A DNA stretch of 64,000 nucleotides from CADEDH01 sp965216205 (GTDB lineage Bacteria; Actinomycetota; Acidimicrobiia; Acidimicrobiales; SZUA-35), in NCBI GenBank assembly GCA_965216205.1, contig OZ244139.1, positions 4,030,001-4,094,000 on the forward strand, in the 5' to 3' direction. The notes below the pieces were generated by a model. That model saw only the letters and a program-made list of their open reading frames with translations. It was not told the DNA's origin and searched no databases. Made by a program: the position numbers and the translations under genes. This document shows positions 40,577 through 49,014 of this stretch, piece by piece (the first letter of the stretch is position 1; the number at the start of each line of letters is the position of its first letter).

Positions 40577-41434
40577 TCAGCCGAAGAGGTGGGTGAGCAC
40601 CTGGGCCACGCCGTGGTCGGCGTTGGACGGTGCGCTGGCGTCGGCGGCATCGACCACTCGGGGGTCGGCACCGGCCATCGCATAGCCCGTCCCGGCCCAG
40701 GCCAGCATGCCGAGGTCGTTGGCGTGATCGCCGAACGCGATCGTCTCGGTCCGATCCACGCCGAGTTCGTCGCACAGCAACCGAACGGCGTCGCCCTTGT
40801 TGGCGTGCGGTGCCGTGACCTCCACGAACGCCGCGCCCGACGTCGACACGCTGAGCCTGCCCGGAACGTGGGGCGCGATCGCGTCGAGCCAGGCGTACTC
40901 GGTGAGCACGTCATGGGCCGCCATCAGCTTCAGGATCGACTCGGCCGCCAGGTCGAGCTCCCGGGCCGGTCGGGCCTTGACCTGGAACCGCACGTCGGTC
41001 GCTCGTCGGTTGGCGATCCACCGCTCGGAGTGGAACACGCCCTCCGGTGATTCCCAGGCGAACCCGACCGTGGGGAACGCGTCGGTGACCGCATCGATCA
41101 CCTCGGTGGCCTGCTCGTCGGTCAGCTCCCGGCCGGTGACGAGCTCCCGAGTCTCGAGGTCGAACACGGTCGCACCGTTCGAGCAGATGAGCCACCGGAT
41201 GCAACCGAGGTGCTCGAGGCGGGGCACCGCGCTCCAGTGACTGCGCCCGGTGGCCACCACGATCTCCACCCCACGCTCGGCGGTGCGACGAAGGGCGGCC
41301 GCCGTCTGCTCGCTCACCTCGTGGTCTGGCGAGAACAGCGTGCCGTCGAGGTCGGTGGCCATGAGCCGAACCGAACCGGGATCGGGATGATCGGCCGACG
41401 GAAGATCGCGAGGCTGCGGCGAAGGTACGGGCAC
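40577..41434 (-). CDS. Cof-type HAD-superfamily phosphatase
   Basis: A 285-residue HAD hydrolase of subclass IIB. Motif I is 'LMATDLDGTLFSPDHEVSEQ' (~residues 24-43), motif II is 'EIVVATGRSHWS', the motif III Lys is in 'APHANKGDAVRLL', and motif IV is 'IAFGDHANDLGMLAWAG'. The cap domain lies between motifs II and III. Such enzymes dephosphorylate sugar phosphates or flavin/PLP precursors. The start is the first ATG, giving a ~20-residue polar N-terminus; an internal ATG (MATDLDG) is possible but would cut the first strand. Confidence 0.87.
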   Translation of the reverse strand: MPVPSPQPRDLPSADHPDPGSVRLMATDLDGTLFSPDHEVSEQTAAALRRTAERGVEIVVATGRSHWSAVPRLEHLGCIRWLICSNGATVFDLETRELVTGRELTDEQATEVIDAVTDAFPTVGFAWESPEGVFHSERWIANRRATDVRFQVKARPARELDLAAESILKLMAAHDVLTEYAWLDAIAPHVPGRLSVSTSGAAFVEVTAPHANKGDAVRLLCDELGVDRTETIAFGDHANDLGMLAWAGTGYAMAGADPRVVDAADASAPSNADHGVAQVLTHLFG

Positions 41435-41492
41435 GAACGCTCAACGTAGTGGCTCCGCCACCGAACCGGGAACCGCCGCGCTGTGTACAGCT

Positions 41493-41742
41493 GGTGGACA
41501 ACCAGTGGACATGCACCGCGCTGCTGGGGGTTACCGAGAAATCCTGCGGACAACTCTGGGGATTGCCGGAAACGCCTTGACCTGGGAAAACACAGCAGTA
41601 GGGTGCTCGATAGGCGATCGGGCAAGGCGGAGATCGACCACGAGGAAAAGGGCGGGAAGTACCGGTTGAACGGTCCGGAACGTCAGAGGATCCGAAGGGT
41701 CGCAATCCCGAAGCGCGGTCAGCCGAGGAAACGATGTCCACA
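41493..41742. other. three DnaA-box-like 9-mers
   Basis: Three sequences within 250 bp each match the actinobacterial DnaA box TTGTCCACA at 8 of 9 bases. They are TTGTCCACC (minus strand, 41493-41501), TTGTCCGCA (minus strand, 41545-41553) and ATGTCCACA (plus strand, 41734-41742). They lie in the longest non-coding stretch of the window. No dnaA, dnaN or AT-rich unwinding segment is present, so an origin is not indicated. A DnaA-titrating or regulatory cluster is conceivable. Confidence 0.3.
41577..41604 (+). promoter_or_regulatory. predicted housekeeping promoter for candidate small RNA
   Basis: TTGACC (41577-41582) and TAGGGT (41599-41604) are separated by 16 bp, a good fit to an actinobacterial sigma-70-type -35/-10 pair. 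Transcription would start at about 41611, in a region without a credible reading frame. Confidence 0.45.
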
Positions 41743-41868
41743 ACGAGCACCTGGACGCGGCGATCCGGCAGAGCTGGATGTGACCAGGGGCAGCATGAAC
41801 CGAGACCGGCTCACCCGCCGCTCGGGCCATGACAGAAAACTGCCCGCCGGGTCCTCTCCGGCGGGCAG
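41611..41868 (+). ncRNA. candidate structured small RNA (~260 nt)
   Basis: This lies in the 655-bp gap between the HAD phosphatase and proS. A promoter-like pair lies just upstream and a strong hairpin ends the segment. The sequence is more purine-rich and less GC-rich than neighbouring genes, with GAGGAAA-type runs. No reading frame has the coding bias of the surrounding genes. I could not match it to tmRNA, RNase P RNA, SRP RNA or a riboswitch. Size and isolated position would suit a 6S/Ms1-like regulatory RNA, but that is a guess. Confidence 0.35.
41840..41868 (+). terminator. strong hairpin, probable terminator
   Basis: CTGCCCGCCGG (41840-41850) and CCGGCGGGCAG (41858-41868) form an 11-bp perfect stem around a 7-base loop. 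It is preceded by GAAAA and not followed by a T-run, as is common for actinobacterial terminators. It ends the candidate small RNA. Confidence 0.6.
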
Positions 41869-41935
41869 TGAACAACCTGTCGAGCGGAACCTACACCTGT
41901 TCAGATCGACAGTGGTGGACCTCGTCCCGACCATG

Positions 41936-41982
41936 CGACGCCCCTGCGGTTGACGGCTTCGGCCGACAGCCCAGGGGCGTCG
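41936..41982. other. long two-part hairpin upstream of proS
   Basis: The arms CGACGCCCCTG (41936-41946) and CAGGGGCGTCG (41972-41982) pair perfectly over 11 bp. Inside, GACGGC-TTCG-GCCGAC forms a second stem closed by a C(TTCG)G tetraloop on the plus strand, with one A-A mismatch further down. The element lies 108 bases before the proS start codon. It could be a bidirectional terminator or a leader structure. Confidence 0.5.
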
Positions 41983-42089
41983 ATCATGCTGTCGACCGCG
42001 ATCCCGGTTCGGTTGTCAACACCCGAATCTAGCCCGCCGCCGCGAATAGGACGAACGGGTGCGGTTCGCGTTGGGTACCTTGAATCACG

Positions 42090-43796
42090 ATGCGATGGTC
42101 GAAGCTCTTCATCCCGACCCTGCGCGACGCCCCCGGCGACGCGGAGGCCGCCAGCCACGCCCTGCTCGTCAAGGGCGGCTTCATCCGGCAGTTGCACGCC
42201 GGTCACTACTCGCTGCTACCGCTCGGCTGGCGGGTGCACACCAAGGTCGCGGCGATCATCCGCCAGGAGATGGACGCCATCGGCGGCCAGGAGTTCCTCC
42301 TCCCGACGATGCACCCCGCCGACATCTGGAAGCGGTCGGGCCGGTGGGACACGATGGGCGAGATCATGTTCCGCCTCACCGACCGCCGCGACAACGAGCT
42401 GGCGCTCGGGATCACCCATGAGGAGATCTTCTCGACGGTCGCCGGGGAGCTGAGCTCGTACCGGGAGCTCCCCCAGATCTGGTACCACATCCAGACGAAG
42501 TTCCGCGACGAGGCCCGGCCGAAGTCTGGCCTGCTCCGGGTCCGCGAGTTCACCATGAAGGACTCCTACAGCTTCGATATCGACTGGGCCGGCCTCGACG
42601 CCGCCTTCGAGACCCACCACGCCGCCTACACCCGCATCTTCGAACGGCTCGACCTCGACGCCTTCGGCGTGGAGGCGTCGAGCGGGGCGATGGGTGGCAA
42701 CACGTCCACCGAGTTCATGGTCCCCTGCTCAGCCGGCGAGGACGACGTGGTCCGCTGCCCCGCGTGCGACTACGCGGCCAACGTGGAGAAGGCCACCTCG
42801 GCGCTGCCCGACCTCGTCGACGACGCGCCACCGCCGGCCCCGGAGCGGTTCCCCACCCCCGGCGTGCGAACGATCGCCGCGCTGGAGGAGTTCGACGGTG
42901 GCGCTGCCGCCGACCAGCAGATCAAGACGATGGTGCTCATCGCCGACGGCGTCACGACCCTGGCGCTGCTCCGGGGCGACCATCAGCTCAACGTGCAGAA
43001 GTTCCTCGACGCCACCGGCACGATCGAACTGCGGCCGGCGCAGCCCGAGGAGACCGTGGCCGCCCTCGGCGCCAACCCCGGATCGCTCGGCGCGGTCGGG
43101 GTGACCGATCTGCCGATCATCGCCGACGAAGCCCTCCGGAAGCGCACCAACCTCACGACCGGCGCCAACGAGGACGACTGGCACTACCGCGGCGTCGACG
43201 TCGACCGGGACATCGCGATCTCCCAGTGGGCCGACCTGCGGGAGGTGACCGCGGGCGAAGCGTGCCCGAACTGCGGCACCGCGCTCGAGATGGTCCGCTG
43301 CGCCGAAGCGGGCCACATCTTCAAGCTCGGCACCCTCTACGCCGAGAACTTCGGCCTCACCGTGGCCGACCAGGACGGCAACCAGCAACCGATCGTGATG
43401 GGCAGCTACGGGATCGGCATCGAACGGAACATGGCGGCGATCGCCGAGAGCCACCACGACGACCACGGTCTCATCTGGCCGGTCCCGGTCGCCCCGTTCG
43501 AGGTGGTGATCACCGTGGTGAAGGTCGACGACGAGTCGATGGTCGCCGCCACCACCCTCTACGACGAGTTGCGGGCCAACGGCATCGACGTCCTCCTCGA
43601 CGACCGCGACGCCCGCGCCGGTGTGAAGTTCGCCGACGCCGAGCTGATCGGCATCCCCTACCGGATCACGCTCGGCCCGAAGGGACTGGCCGCCGGCGAG
43701 GTCGAGCTGACCCCCCGGACCACCGGTGAGACCGAGCAGCTCCCGATCACGGCGGTCGTCGGCCGGGTGACCGACGAGGTCCTGGCCCAGCGCTGA
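42090..43796 (+). CDS. proS: prolyl-tRNA synthetase
   Basis: A 568-residue class II synthetase of the bacterial type with an editing insertion. Motif 1 lies around 'GFIRQLHAGHYSLLPLGWRV', motif 2 in 'LPQIWYHIQTKFRDEARPKSG...EFTMKDSYSF' (core FRDEARPKSGLLR, ~residues 138-152) and motif 3 in 'GIGIERNMAAIAE' (~445). The INS editing domain spans ~230-390. A C-terminal anticodon-binding domain follows ('VLLDDRDARAGVKFADAELIG'). It charges tRNA(Pro). A TACCTT hexamer 10 bases before the ATG suggests a near-leaderless transcript. Confidence 0.95.
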   Translation: MRWSKLFIPTLRDAPGDAEAASHALLVKGGFIRQLHAGHYSLLPLGWRVHTKVAAIIRQEMDAIGGQEFLLPTMHPADIWKRSGRWDTMGEIMFRLTDRRDNELALGITHEEIFSTVAGELSSYRELPQIWYHIQTKFRDEARPKSGLLRVREFTMKDSYSFDIDWAGLDAAFETHHAAYTRIFERLDLDAFGVEASSGAMGGNTSTEFMVPCSAGEDDVVRCPACDYAANVEKATSALPDLVDDAPPPAPERFPTPGVRTIAALEEFDGGAAADQQIKTMVLIADGVTTLALLRGDHQLNVQKFLDATGTIELRPAQPEETVAALGANPGSLGAVGVTDLPIIADEALRKRTNLTTGANEDDWHYRGVDVDRDIAISQWADLREVTAGEACPNCGTALEMVRCAEAGHIFKLGTLYAENFGLTVADQDGNQQPIVMGSYGIGIERNMAAIAESHHDDHGLIWPVPVAPFEVVITVVKVDDESMVAATTLYDELRANGIDVLLDDRDARAGVKFADAELIGIPYRITLGPKGLAAGEVELTPRTTGETEQLPITAVVGRVTDEVLAQR

Positions 43797-43889
43797 ATAG
43801 GGGCCGGATCGGCACCGCCCACTACCTGGCCGCACCCCCGGAGCAGGTAGACTCGGTCTTCGGCCAAACGAACAGCCAGCAAGGGACCC

Positions 43890-44645
43890 ATGTCGGGCGT
43901 GCAATCAATCGAGCGAGCCTTCACGCTGCTGAGGGCGCTGGCGGTCGGGGCCGCAGGGGTCACCGACCTGGCCGAACGAGCCGAGCTCCCGAAGAGCACC
44001 GTCGCCCGGCTGCTCGCCGCCCTCGAGTCCGAGGGTGCGGTCGAGCAGGTGGAGGCCGGCGGCGAGTATCGGCTCGGCCCCACCGTGGTCGACCTGGCCG
44101 GTGCCGCCGCCCCCGGCCACAACCTCATCACCGCCGCCCGCCCCCATCTGATGGAGCTGACCAACATCACCGGCGAGACGAGCGGGCTCTCCGTACTCGA
44201 TGGCCTCGACGTCTACTACCTCGATCACGTCGAGACCGATGAGGAGATCACCGTCCGGGGGTGGACCGGGCACCACGTCGCCCCCCACCTCGTCCCATCC
44301 GGCCTGGTCCTGCTGGCCGGGCTGCCAACCGCCGCCGTCGACCGGTACCTCGCAGGCGACCTGGCCAAGGCGACCGACCGCAGCGTGATCGATCCGGCGA
44401 AGATCCGGGAGCGCATCGCCGCCGTCCGCGAGACCGGCTACGTCTGGTTCGAGGGCGAGTTCGACCCAGAGCTGAGCTCGGTCGCCGCACCGGTGTGGGG
44501 CGGCGACGACACGATCATCGCCGCGCTCCACGTCCACGGACCGGCGTACCGGTTCCCCGAGGAGGGAACCGCGGAGGCAACGGGGACGCTCGTGCGGGAC
44601 ATGGCCCAGCAGCTGGCCTCCCAACTCGACGACGGCGGCGCCTGA
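43890..44645 (+). CDS. IclR-family transcriptional regulator
   Basis: A 251-residue regulator. The N-terminal winged helix-turn-helix is 'GVTDLAERAELPKSTVARLL' (residues ~23-42). The C-terminal ~170-residue effector-binding domain follows, with 'TGETSGLSVLDGLDVYYLDH', 'PHLVPSGLVLLAG' and 'RETGYVWFEGEFDPELSSVA', the standard IclR sensor motifs. It stands alone between proS and a cell-wall amidase. The palindromes at 52.4 and 56.3 kb resemble IclR-type operators, so it is a candidate regulator for them, but nothing in the sequence proves the link. Confidence 0.88.
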   Translation: MSGVQSIERAFTLLRALAVGAAGVTDLAERAELPKSTVARLLAALESEGAVEQVEAGGEYRLGPTVVDLAGAAAPGHNLITAARPHLMELTNITGETSGLSVLDGLDVYYLDHVETDEEITVRGWTGHHVAPHLVPSGLVLLAGLPTAAVDRYLAGDLAKATDRSVIDPAKIRERIAAVRETGYVWFEGEFDPELSSVAAPVWGGDDTIIAALHVHGPAYRFPEEGTAEATGTLVRDMAQQLASQLDDGGA

Positions 44646-44719
44646 GCAGGCCCCGCCGGAGGTGCGAATCACCCATCGGTGGACCTCACAACCGGGCCGA
44701 CCGGGCCGACCGGTTCGGC

Positions 44720-46150
44720 ATGGCCCCGCTCCCCCACCGCCGGCCTGCGCTGGCGATCGCCGCCGCCCTGGCCCTCCTGGGCTCGGCGGCGTGCAGCTCA
44801 TCGAGCTCATCGACCGACCAGACCGGTGCGATCGCACCATCCGCCCTCGGCTTCGCCGCCGGCGAGGAGCCACCGGCCGAGCCGTCGAGGTCGACCTCGA
44901 CGACGACCACCGCCCGGCCGACGACCACGACGACCATGCCCGTCCCGATCCTCCGAGGGACACCGGATCAACCCTTCGCCCCGCTACCCGAGGTGGCCGA
45001 CGCCACCGCGATCGTGACACCCAGCGGCGTGGTGGTGCCGGTCGTCACCGACCACCGAACCAGATCCGACCGCCACTCCTGGCTCATCGCCACCCCCTGC
45101 GCCGACATCCGCACCATCACCGAGGGTCGACCGGTCGGTCGGGCCCACGTGGTGCTCGACCCCGGCCACGGGGGCTCGGAGGTGGGCGCGGTCGGACCGG
45201 GCGGGCTCGTCGAGAAGGACCTCAACCTCGCGGTCGCCATCGCCGCCCAGCGACACCTCACCAAGCGGGGCGCCACGGTGGTGCTGACCCGCACCGCCGA
45301 CACCTCGATGACCACCGGCGTCCGGGCGATGCTCGCCCGCAACGTCCAGCCGGCGCTGTTCGTGTCGATCCACCACAACGGCGGCGCCCCCGCCGGCGGC
45401 GACCGGCCGGGCACGATCGTGTTCACCAAGTCGCACAACCCCGACGCCACCCGGTTCGGCGGACTGTTCCACGAGGCCCTGTCCGCCGAGCTCGGGCCCA
45501 TCGCCGCCAACCGCCGAGAGGCGTTCGACGCCTACGCCGAGGCCTACCTCGCCCACGAGGAGCTGGTTTCCGCCTACGATGCGTCGCTCGCCGGGCGCGA
45601 CGCTGCGCTCGTGGCCAACGGGCAGCTCGACCCGACCGCCACCACCCTCCCGCCCGAGCGCCCGGCGAACCCCTCGGCCGGGATCGACGGGACCGAGGTG
45701 CCGAGCGCCCGCCAGGCGATCACCACCACCACCCGGCCCGTCCCCGACGACCGGGTGACCGTGCCCGTGCCCGACACCCTGCCCGTGCCGCCGACGATCG
45801 AGCTGGAACGGGTGAACCGGTTCACCTGGGCCGGCACCGGCAACGCCGGCGTCCGGTCGTGGCGGGGCGACGACGGCCGCGACCTGCTCTCGGTCCTCCG
45901 TCGCAGCGGTGACGTGCCCGCCGCGCTCGTCGAGTACCTCTACGTGACGAACCCCGTGGAGGAGGAGCTCCTCGCCGACCCCGCATTCGTCCAGCTCGAA
46001 GGGCGGGTACTGGCCGACGCCATCGCCCGATTCCTGTCCACCGACGATGCGGGCACCGGCTTCGTCGACGACCAGGTCGGCGATCAGGACATCGGCGGCG
46101 GCGGCCATCCCACCACCTGCGTCGAACCCGACCTCGGCCTGGGCGACTGA
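44720..46150 (+). CDS. N-acetylmuramoyl-L-alanine amidase (Amidase_3), lipoprotein
   Basis: A 476-residue exported zinc amidase. The N-terminus is a lipoprotein signal (basic HRR, hydrophobic core, 'LLGSAACSSSSSS') followed by Ser/Thr/Pro-rich linkers. The catalytic domain has the zinc ligands: His in 'VVLDPGHGGSEVGA' (~residue 150), Glu in 'LVEKDLNLAVAIA' (~164) and His in 'FVSIHHNGGAP' (~219). A long Thr/Pro-rich insertion (~residues 300-365) splits the domain before 'ALVEYLYVTNPVEEELL', which should carry the catalytic Glu. It cleaves the amide bond between MurNAc and the stem peptide. The insertion is longer than usual. Confidence 0.88.
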   Translation: MAPLPHRRPALAIAAALALLGSAACSSSSSSTDQTGAIAPSALGFAAGEEPPAEPSRSTSTTTTARPTTTTTMPVPILRGTPDQPFAPLPEVADATAIVTPSGVVVPVVTDHRTRSDRHSWLIATPCADIRTITEGRPVGRAHVVLDPGHGGSEVGAVGPGGLVEKDLNLAVAIAAQRHLTKRGATVVLTRTADTSMTTGVRAMLARNVQPALFVSIHHNGGAPAGGDRPGTIVFTKSHNPDATRFGGLFHEALSAELGPIAANRREAFDAYAEAYLAHEELVSAYDASLAGRDAALVANGQLDPTATTLPPERPANPSAGIDGTEVPSARQAITTTTRPVPDDRVTVPVPDTLPVPPTIELERVNRFTWAGTGNAGVRSWRGDDGRDLLSVLRRSGDVPAALVEYLYVTNPVEEELLADPAFVQLEGRVLADAIARFLSTDDAGTGFVDDQVGDQDIGGGGHPTTCVEPDLGLGD

Positions 46151-46202
46151 ACGACCGACCAGCCGAGCGGCTGGGCGGCTGGGCGGCTGGGCGGAGAGCG
46201 AG

Positions 46203-46943
46203 CTACAGCGCGCGGAGGAGGATCGCGATCGCCGAGATCGAAGCGACGGCGAGAACCGCTTCCCGGACACGGCCTCCGTCGATCAGCCGGTTGGTGCGAC
46301 CGGAGATGAGGAACCCGATCATCGTCGTCGGCATCAGCACCGCAGCGACGCCCATGGTGCGGGGGTCGAGCTGACCGACGACCAGCAGCATCCCGAGCGA
46401 GGCGAGCGCGCCCGCCAGGTTGAAGCTCGACATGGCCGCCCGGAGCTGCGGCCCCGAGCTGTGCTGGAGGACGACCGCCATCGGCGGCCCCCCGATCGAC
46501 GTCGCCGTCCCGGTCACGCCCGACACGAACCCGGCGAGCGCGAGGTTGCGGGGCGTCAGGGGGACGGCGAACCCCGCAACGCTGACACCGACCGAAGCCA
46601 GGATCGACAACGAGAACGCGATCGCCAGCGACCGGGTGCCGAGCGCCGCCACCGCCACCGCACCGACGAACGCACCGGGAAACCGGGCGGCGATCGCCCA
46701 CCGGACGAGGCCGAGATCGACCGCGGCCCGATCACGCCACACCACGAGCGCCGCCAGCGGAATCGCGATGGCGATCAGCGCCGCAGGGATCAACGTGGGG
46801 TCGATCAGCACGACGATCGGCGCAGCGAGCAGCCCCAACCCGAAACCGAGCGAACCCTGCAGCAACGAGCCGAGCACGACAACCGTCACCGCCAGGATCC
46901 ACGCCACCGGTCCCAGCCCGAGAAACTCAACGTCCACGACCAC
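46203..46943 (-). CDS. TauE/SafE-family permease
   Basis: A 246-residue membrane protein with ~8 hydrophobic helices. The first repeat has 'LLQGSLGFGLGLLAAPIVVL' and the second 'GFVSGVTGTATSIGGPPMAV', the paired G-x-G-x-G-x-P signatures of TauE/SafE exporters. Members move sulfite, sulfoacetate or other organic anions. It stands alone between the convergent amidase and the divergent PhyH gene, so substrate cannot be inferred. Confidence 0.87.
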   Translation of the reverse strand: MVVDVEFLGLGPVAWILAVTVVVLGSLLQGSLGFGLGLLAAPIVVLIDPTLIPAALIAIAIPLAALVVWRDRAAVDLGLVRWAIAARFPGAFVGAVAVAALGTRSLAIAFSLSILASVGVSVAGFAVPLTPRNLALAGFVSGVTGTATSIGGPPMAVVLQHSSGPQLRAAMSSFNLAGALASLGMLLVVGQLDPRTMGVAAVLMPTTMIGFLISGRTNRLIDGGRVREAVLAVASISAIAILLRAL

Positions 46944-47060
46944 CCCGTTCGGAAACCGTCGACCCTAGACCGGACCGGTACCACCGAGCCGGACCAGCAG
47001 GGGCAGAACCGGTCCGAGCTGCGACTGTCGACGGCGGCGGGAATCTGGTTGGCTGGTTCC

Positions 47061-47918
47061 ATGCTGACCCGACGGGCCCCGGTGCCCTATCTCCGGTGGC
47101 GACCCGACGACGAGACCCCGGCCGAGAGCCAGCACCTCCAGCGGGAGGGCTGGGTCCTCCTCCACGATGTCCTCGACGAGCCCCAGGTCGCTTCGCTCGC
47201 GGCCGAGGTGAGCGACGTGTTCGATGCGGTCCCGGCCGACAACCGTCGACCGGGTCGGGCGTCGACCGAGCGGGAGCAGTTCCGCTACGAGATGCTCAAC
47301 CGCTCGGCCCGGTGCCAGGAGGTGATCGGGCACCGGCGGATCCTCGACGTGATCGAGCCGCTCGTCGGTGAGGACTGCCACGTGATCGCCAACACCGCGT
47401 GGCGGAACCCGCCCGACGTCGAGCACACGCACGGCGGCGGGCGCTGGCACATCGACGCCGGACCCCACGTGCCGCTCCCACCAGACGTCACCTGGGATGA
47501 GCGGATCCCCCACCCCGTGTTCGTCGTCGCCTGTCACGTCATCCTGCAGGACTGCCCCGCCGCCTGCGGGCCCACCGGCGTGATCCCCCGGAGCCACCTG
47601 TCGGGCGAATCGCCACCGTCGGACCGTCTCGACGACCCGGCGCTCGACTGGCGCGGCAGCCGACCGGTAGTGCTCGAAGCCCGGGCCGGCGATGTGCAAC
47701 TGTTCGTGTCCGATGTGTGGCATCGGCGGATGCCGACCGGGCCCGGCGACGAGGGTCGGTTCTTCCTCCAGATCCACTACGGCCGGCGCGACATCGCCCA
47801 ACGGCTCCGCACCACGGCCGCCGTCAACCACCTCTCGACCGATGCACTCGAGCGGGCGATCACCGACCGTGAACGCACCCTCGTCGGCCTCCATCCACCG
47901 CTGTTCTACGACGGCTGA
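47061..47918 (+). CDS. phytanoyl-CoA dioxygenase (PhyH) family protein
   Basis: A 285-residue Fe(II)/2-oxoglutarate oxygenase-fold protein. The iron-binding facial triad appears as 'RWHIDAGPHVPLP' (His-x-Asp, ~residues 135-147) and 'LFVSDVWHRRMPTGP' (distal His, ~220). A 2-oxoglutarate-binding Arg is likely in 'RFFLQIHYGRRDIAQRL'. 'GPTGVIPRSHLSGE' is the loop common to PhyH members. Substrate is unknown; the family includes phytanoyl-CoA and ectoine hydroxylases. Confidence 0.85.
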   Translation: MLTRRAPVPYLRWRPDDETPAESQHLQREGWVLLHDVLDEPQVASLAAEVSDVFDAVPADNRRPGRASTEREQFRYEMLNRSARCQEVIGHRRILDVIEPLVGEDCHVIANTAWRNPPDVEHTHGGGRWHIDAGPHVPLPPDVTWDERIPHPVFVVACHVILQDCPAACGPTGVIPRSHLSGESPPSDRLDDPALDWRGSRPVVLEARAGDVQLFVSDVWHRRMPTGPGDEGRFFLQIHYGRRDIAQRLRTTAAVNHLSTDALERAITDRERTLVGLHPPLFYDG

Positions 47919-47938
47919 GCAGGCCAGCCCCCGCCACC

Positions 47939-47966
47939 GCACGATGTGCCTGGCACCGGTGTGCGG
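47939..47966. repeat. dispersed 3'-flank motif, locus C
   Basis: GCACGATGTGCCTGGCACCG followed by GTGTGCGG lies between the convergent PhyH and etfA genes. It matches locus B (27660-27688) at most positions and locus A (19569-19595) in reverse complement. The short gap and the terminal GCAC/GTGC complementarity fit a terminator-like or repeat element. Confidence 0.6.
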
Positions 47967-47982
47967 CGGTACCGGCGTGCTG

Positions 47983-48981
47983 TCAGGGGTGGCGGCGGCG
48001 GATCTCGGCGGTGATGGCGGGGATGACCTGATGGAGGTCGGCGATCACGGCGTAGTCGGCCTTGGCCACCATATTGGCCTCCCGGTCGGTGTTGATGGCC
48101 AGGATCTGCTTCGACGCCATCGCCCCGACCCAGTGCTGGATCGCACCCGAGATGCCGGCGGCGATGTAGATCTCGGGGGCGATGCGGGTCCCGGTCTGGC
48201 CGACCTGGTCGGTGTGGGACCGCCAACCGTTGTTGGTGACGGCCCGCGAGCACCCGACGACACCGCCGAGCAGCTCCGCCAGCTCCTCCAGCGCACCGAA
48301 CCCCTCGGGTGAGCCGACACCGCGACCGCCGCTCACCACGACCGGCGCCGTGGCGAGGGTGATGCCCTGTGCGAGCACGTCGCGGTCGTGGACCATCGTG
48401 ACCGTGAGCGACTCGTCGAGGTCGGGCTCGAACGTCTCCACCGTCGGTACCGCCGGATCGTCGACCGACGCCGCCGCCACCGAGTGGTGGGCGAACGTGA
48501 CGAGCTTCGTCTCGGCCGCCAACGTGACATCCTCGAGCAGCGAACCGCCCCACTGCATCCGGGTGATCGTCCACTCGTCGTCGTCGGCGGGATCGATGGC
48601 CAGGCAGTTCGCGGCGAACGGCTCGTCGGCCCTGGCCGCCACGTGGGCCAGGACCTCGTTGCCCCGGTCCGTGCCGCACGCCACGAGCACGTCGGCGTCG
48701 ACCTCGGAGGCGAGGGCGGCGAACGCAACGGCCCACGCGTCGGGGCCGTAGTCGGCGAGGATCGGGTCGGTGACGACGTGCACCACCTCGGCGCCGTAGT
48801 CTGCCGCGGTGGCGGCGAGCTTCTCGACCGCGGGTTCGTCGTCTGGACCGAGGAGCAGCGCAGCCTGGACCGGCTCGTCGAGCGCGGCGGCCAGGCGCCG
48901 GCCGGCGGTCAGCGCCTCCAGCGCCGCCTCCTGCAGCACCCCCCGGTCGTGCTCGAGCAGGATCAGGATCCCCTCAGCCAT
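47983..48981 (-). CDS. etfA: electron transfer flavoprotein, alpha subunit
   Basis: A 332-residue EtfA/FixB protein. The C-terminal FAD domain contains 'VSGGRGVGSPEGFGALEELA', 'VGCSRAVTNNGWRSHTDQVGQ', 'YIAAGISGAIQHWVGAMASK' and 'INTDREANMVAKADYAVIADL', the standard ADP- and flavin-binding stretches. It follows etfB by 33 bases and is the last gene of the unit. The complex takes electrons from flavoprotein dehydrogenases, most obviously the dimethylglycine-dehydrogenase-like protein at the head of the same operon. Confidence 0.93.
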   Translation of the reverse strand: MAEGILILLEHDRGVLQEAALEALTAGRRLAAALDEPVQAALLLGPDDEPAVEKLAATAADYGAEVVHVVTDPILADYGPDAWAVAFAALASEVDADVLVACGTDRGNEVLAHVAARADEPFAANCLAIDPADDDEWTITRMQWGGSLLEDVTLAAETKLVTFAHHSVAAASVDDPAVPTVETFEPDLDESLTVTMVHDRDVLAQGITLATAPVVVSGGRGVGSPEGFGALEELAELLGGVVGCSRAVTNNGWRSHTDQVGQTGTRIAPEIYIAAGISGAIQHWVGAMASKQILAINTDREANMVAKADYAVIADLHQVIPAITAEIRRRHP

Positions 48982-49014
48982 GTCGCCACTCCCCGCTTCC
49001 GGTCGGGTCGATCG

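Noticed and set aside
41435..42089. tmRNA, RNase P RNA, SRP RNA or tRNA gene
   Set aside because: I found no CCA end with a T-loop, no GAGGAAAGTCCGG core, no SRP loop and no tRNA consensus on either strand. It is kept only as an unassigned candidate RNA.
41435..42089. Replication origin
   Set aside because: DnaA-like boxes are imperfect and few, no AT-rich unwinding element is visible, and dnaA, dnaN and parAB are absent from the neighbourhood.
44720..46150. Frameshift in the cell-wall amidase caused by the Thr/Pro insertion
   Set aside because: The frame is intact on both sides and the downstream catalytic segment is in the same frame, so the insertion is a long linker and not damage.
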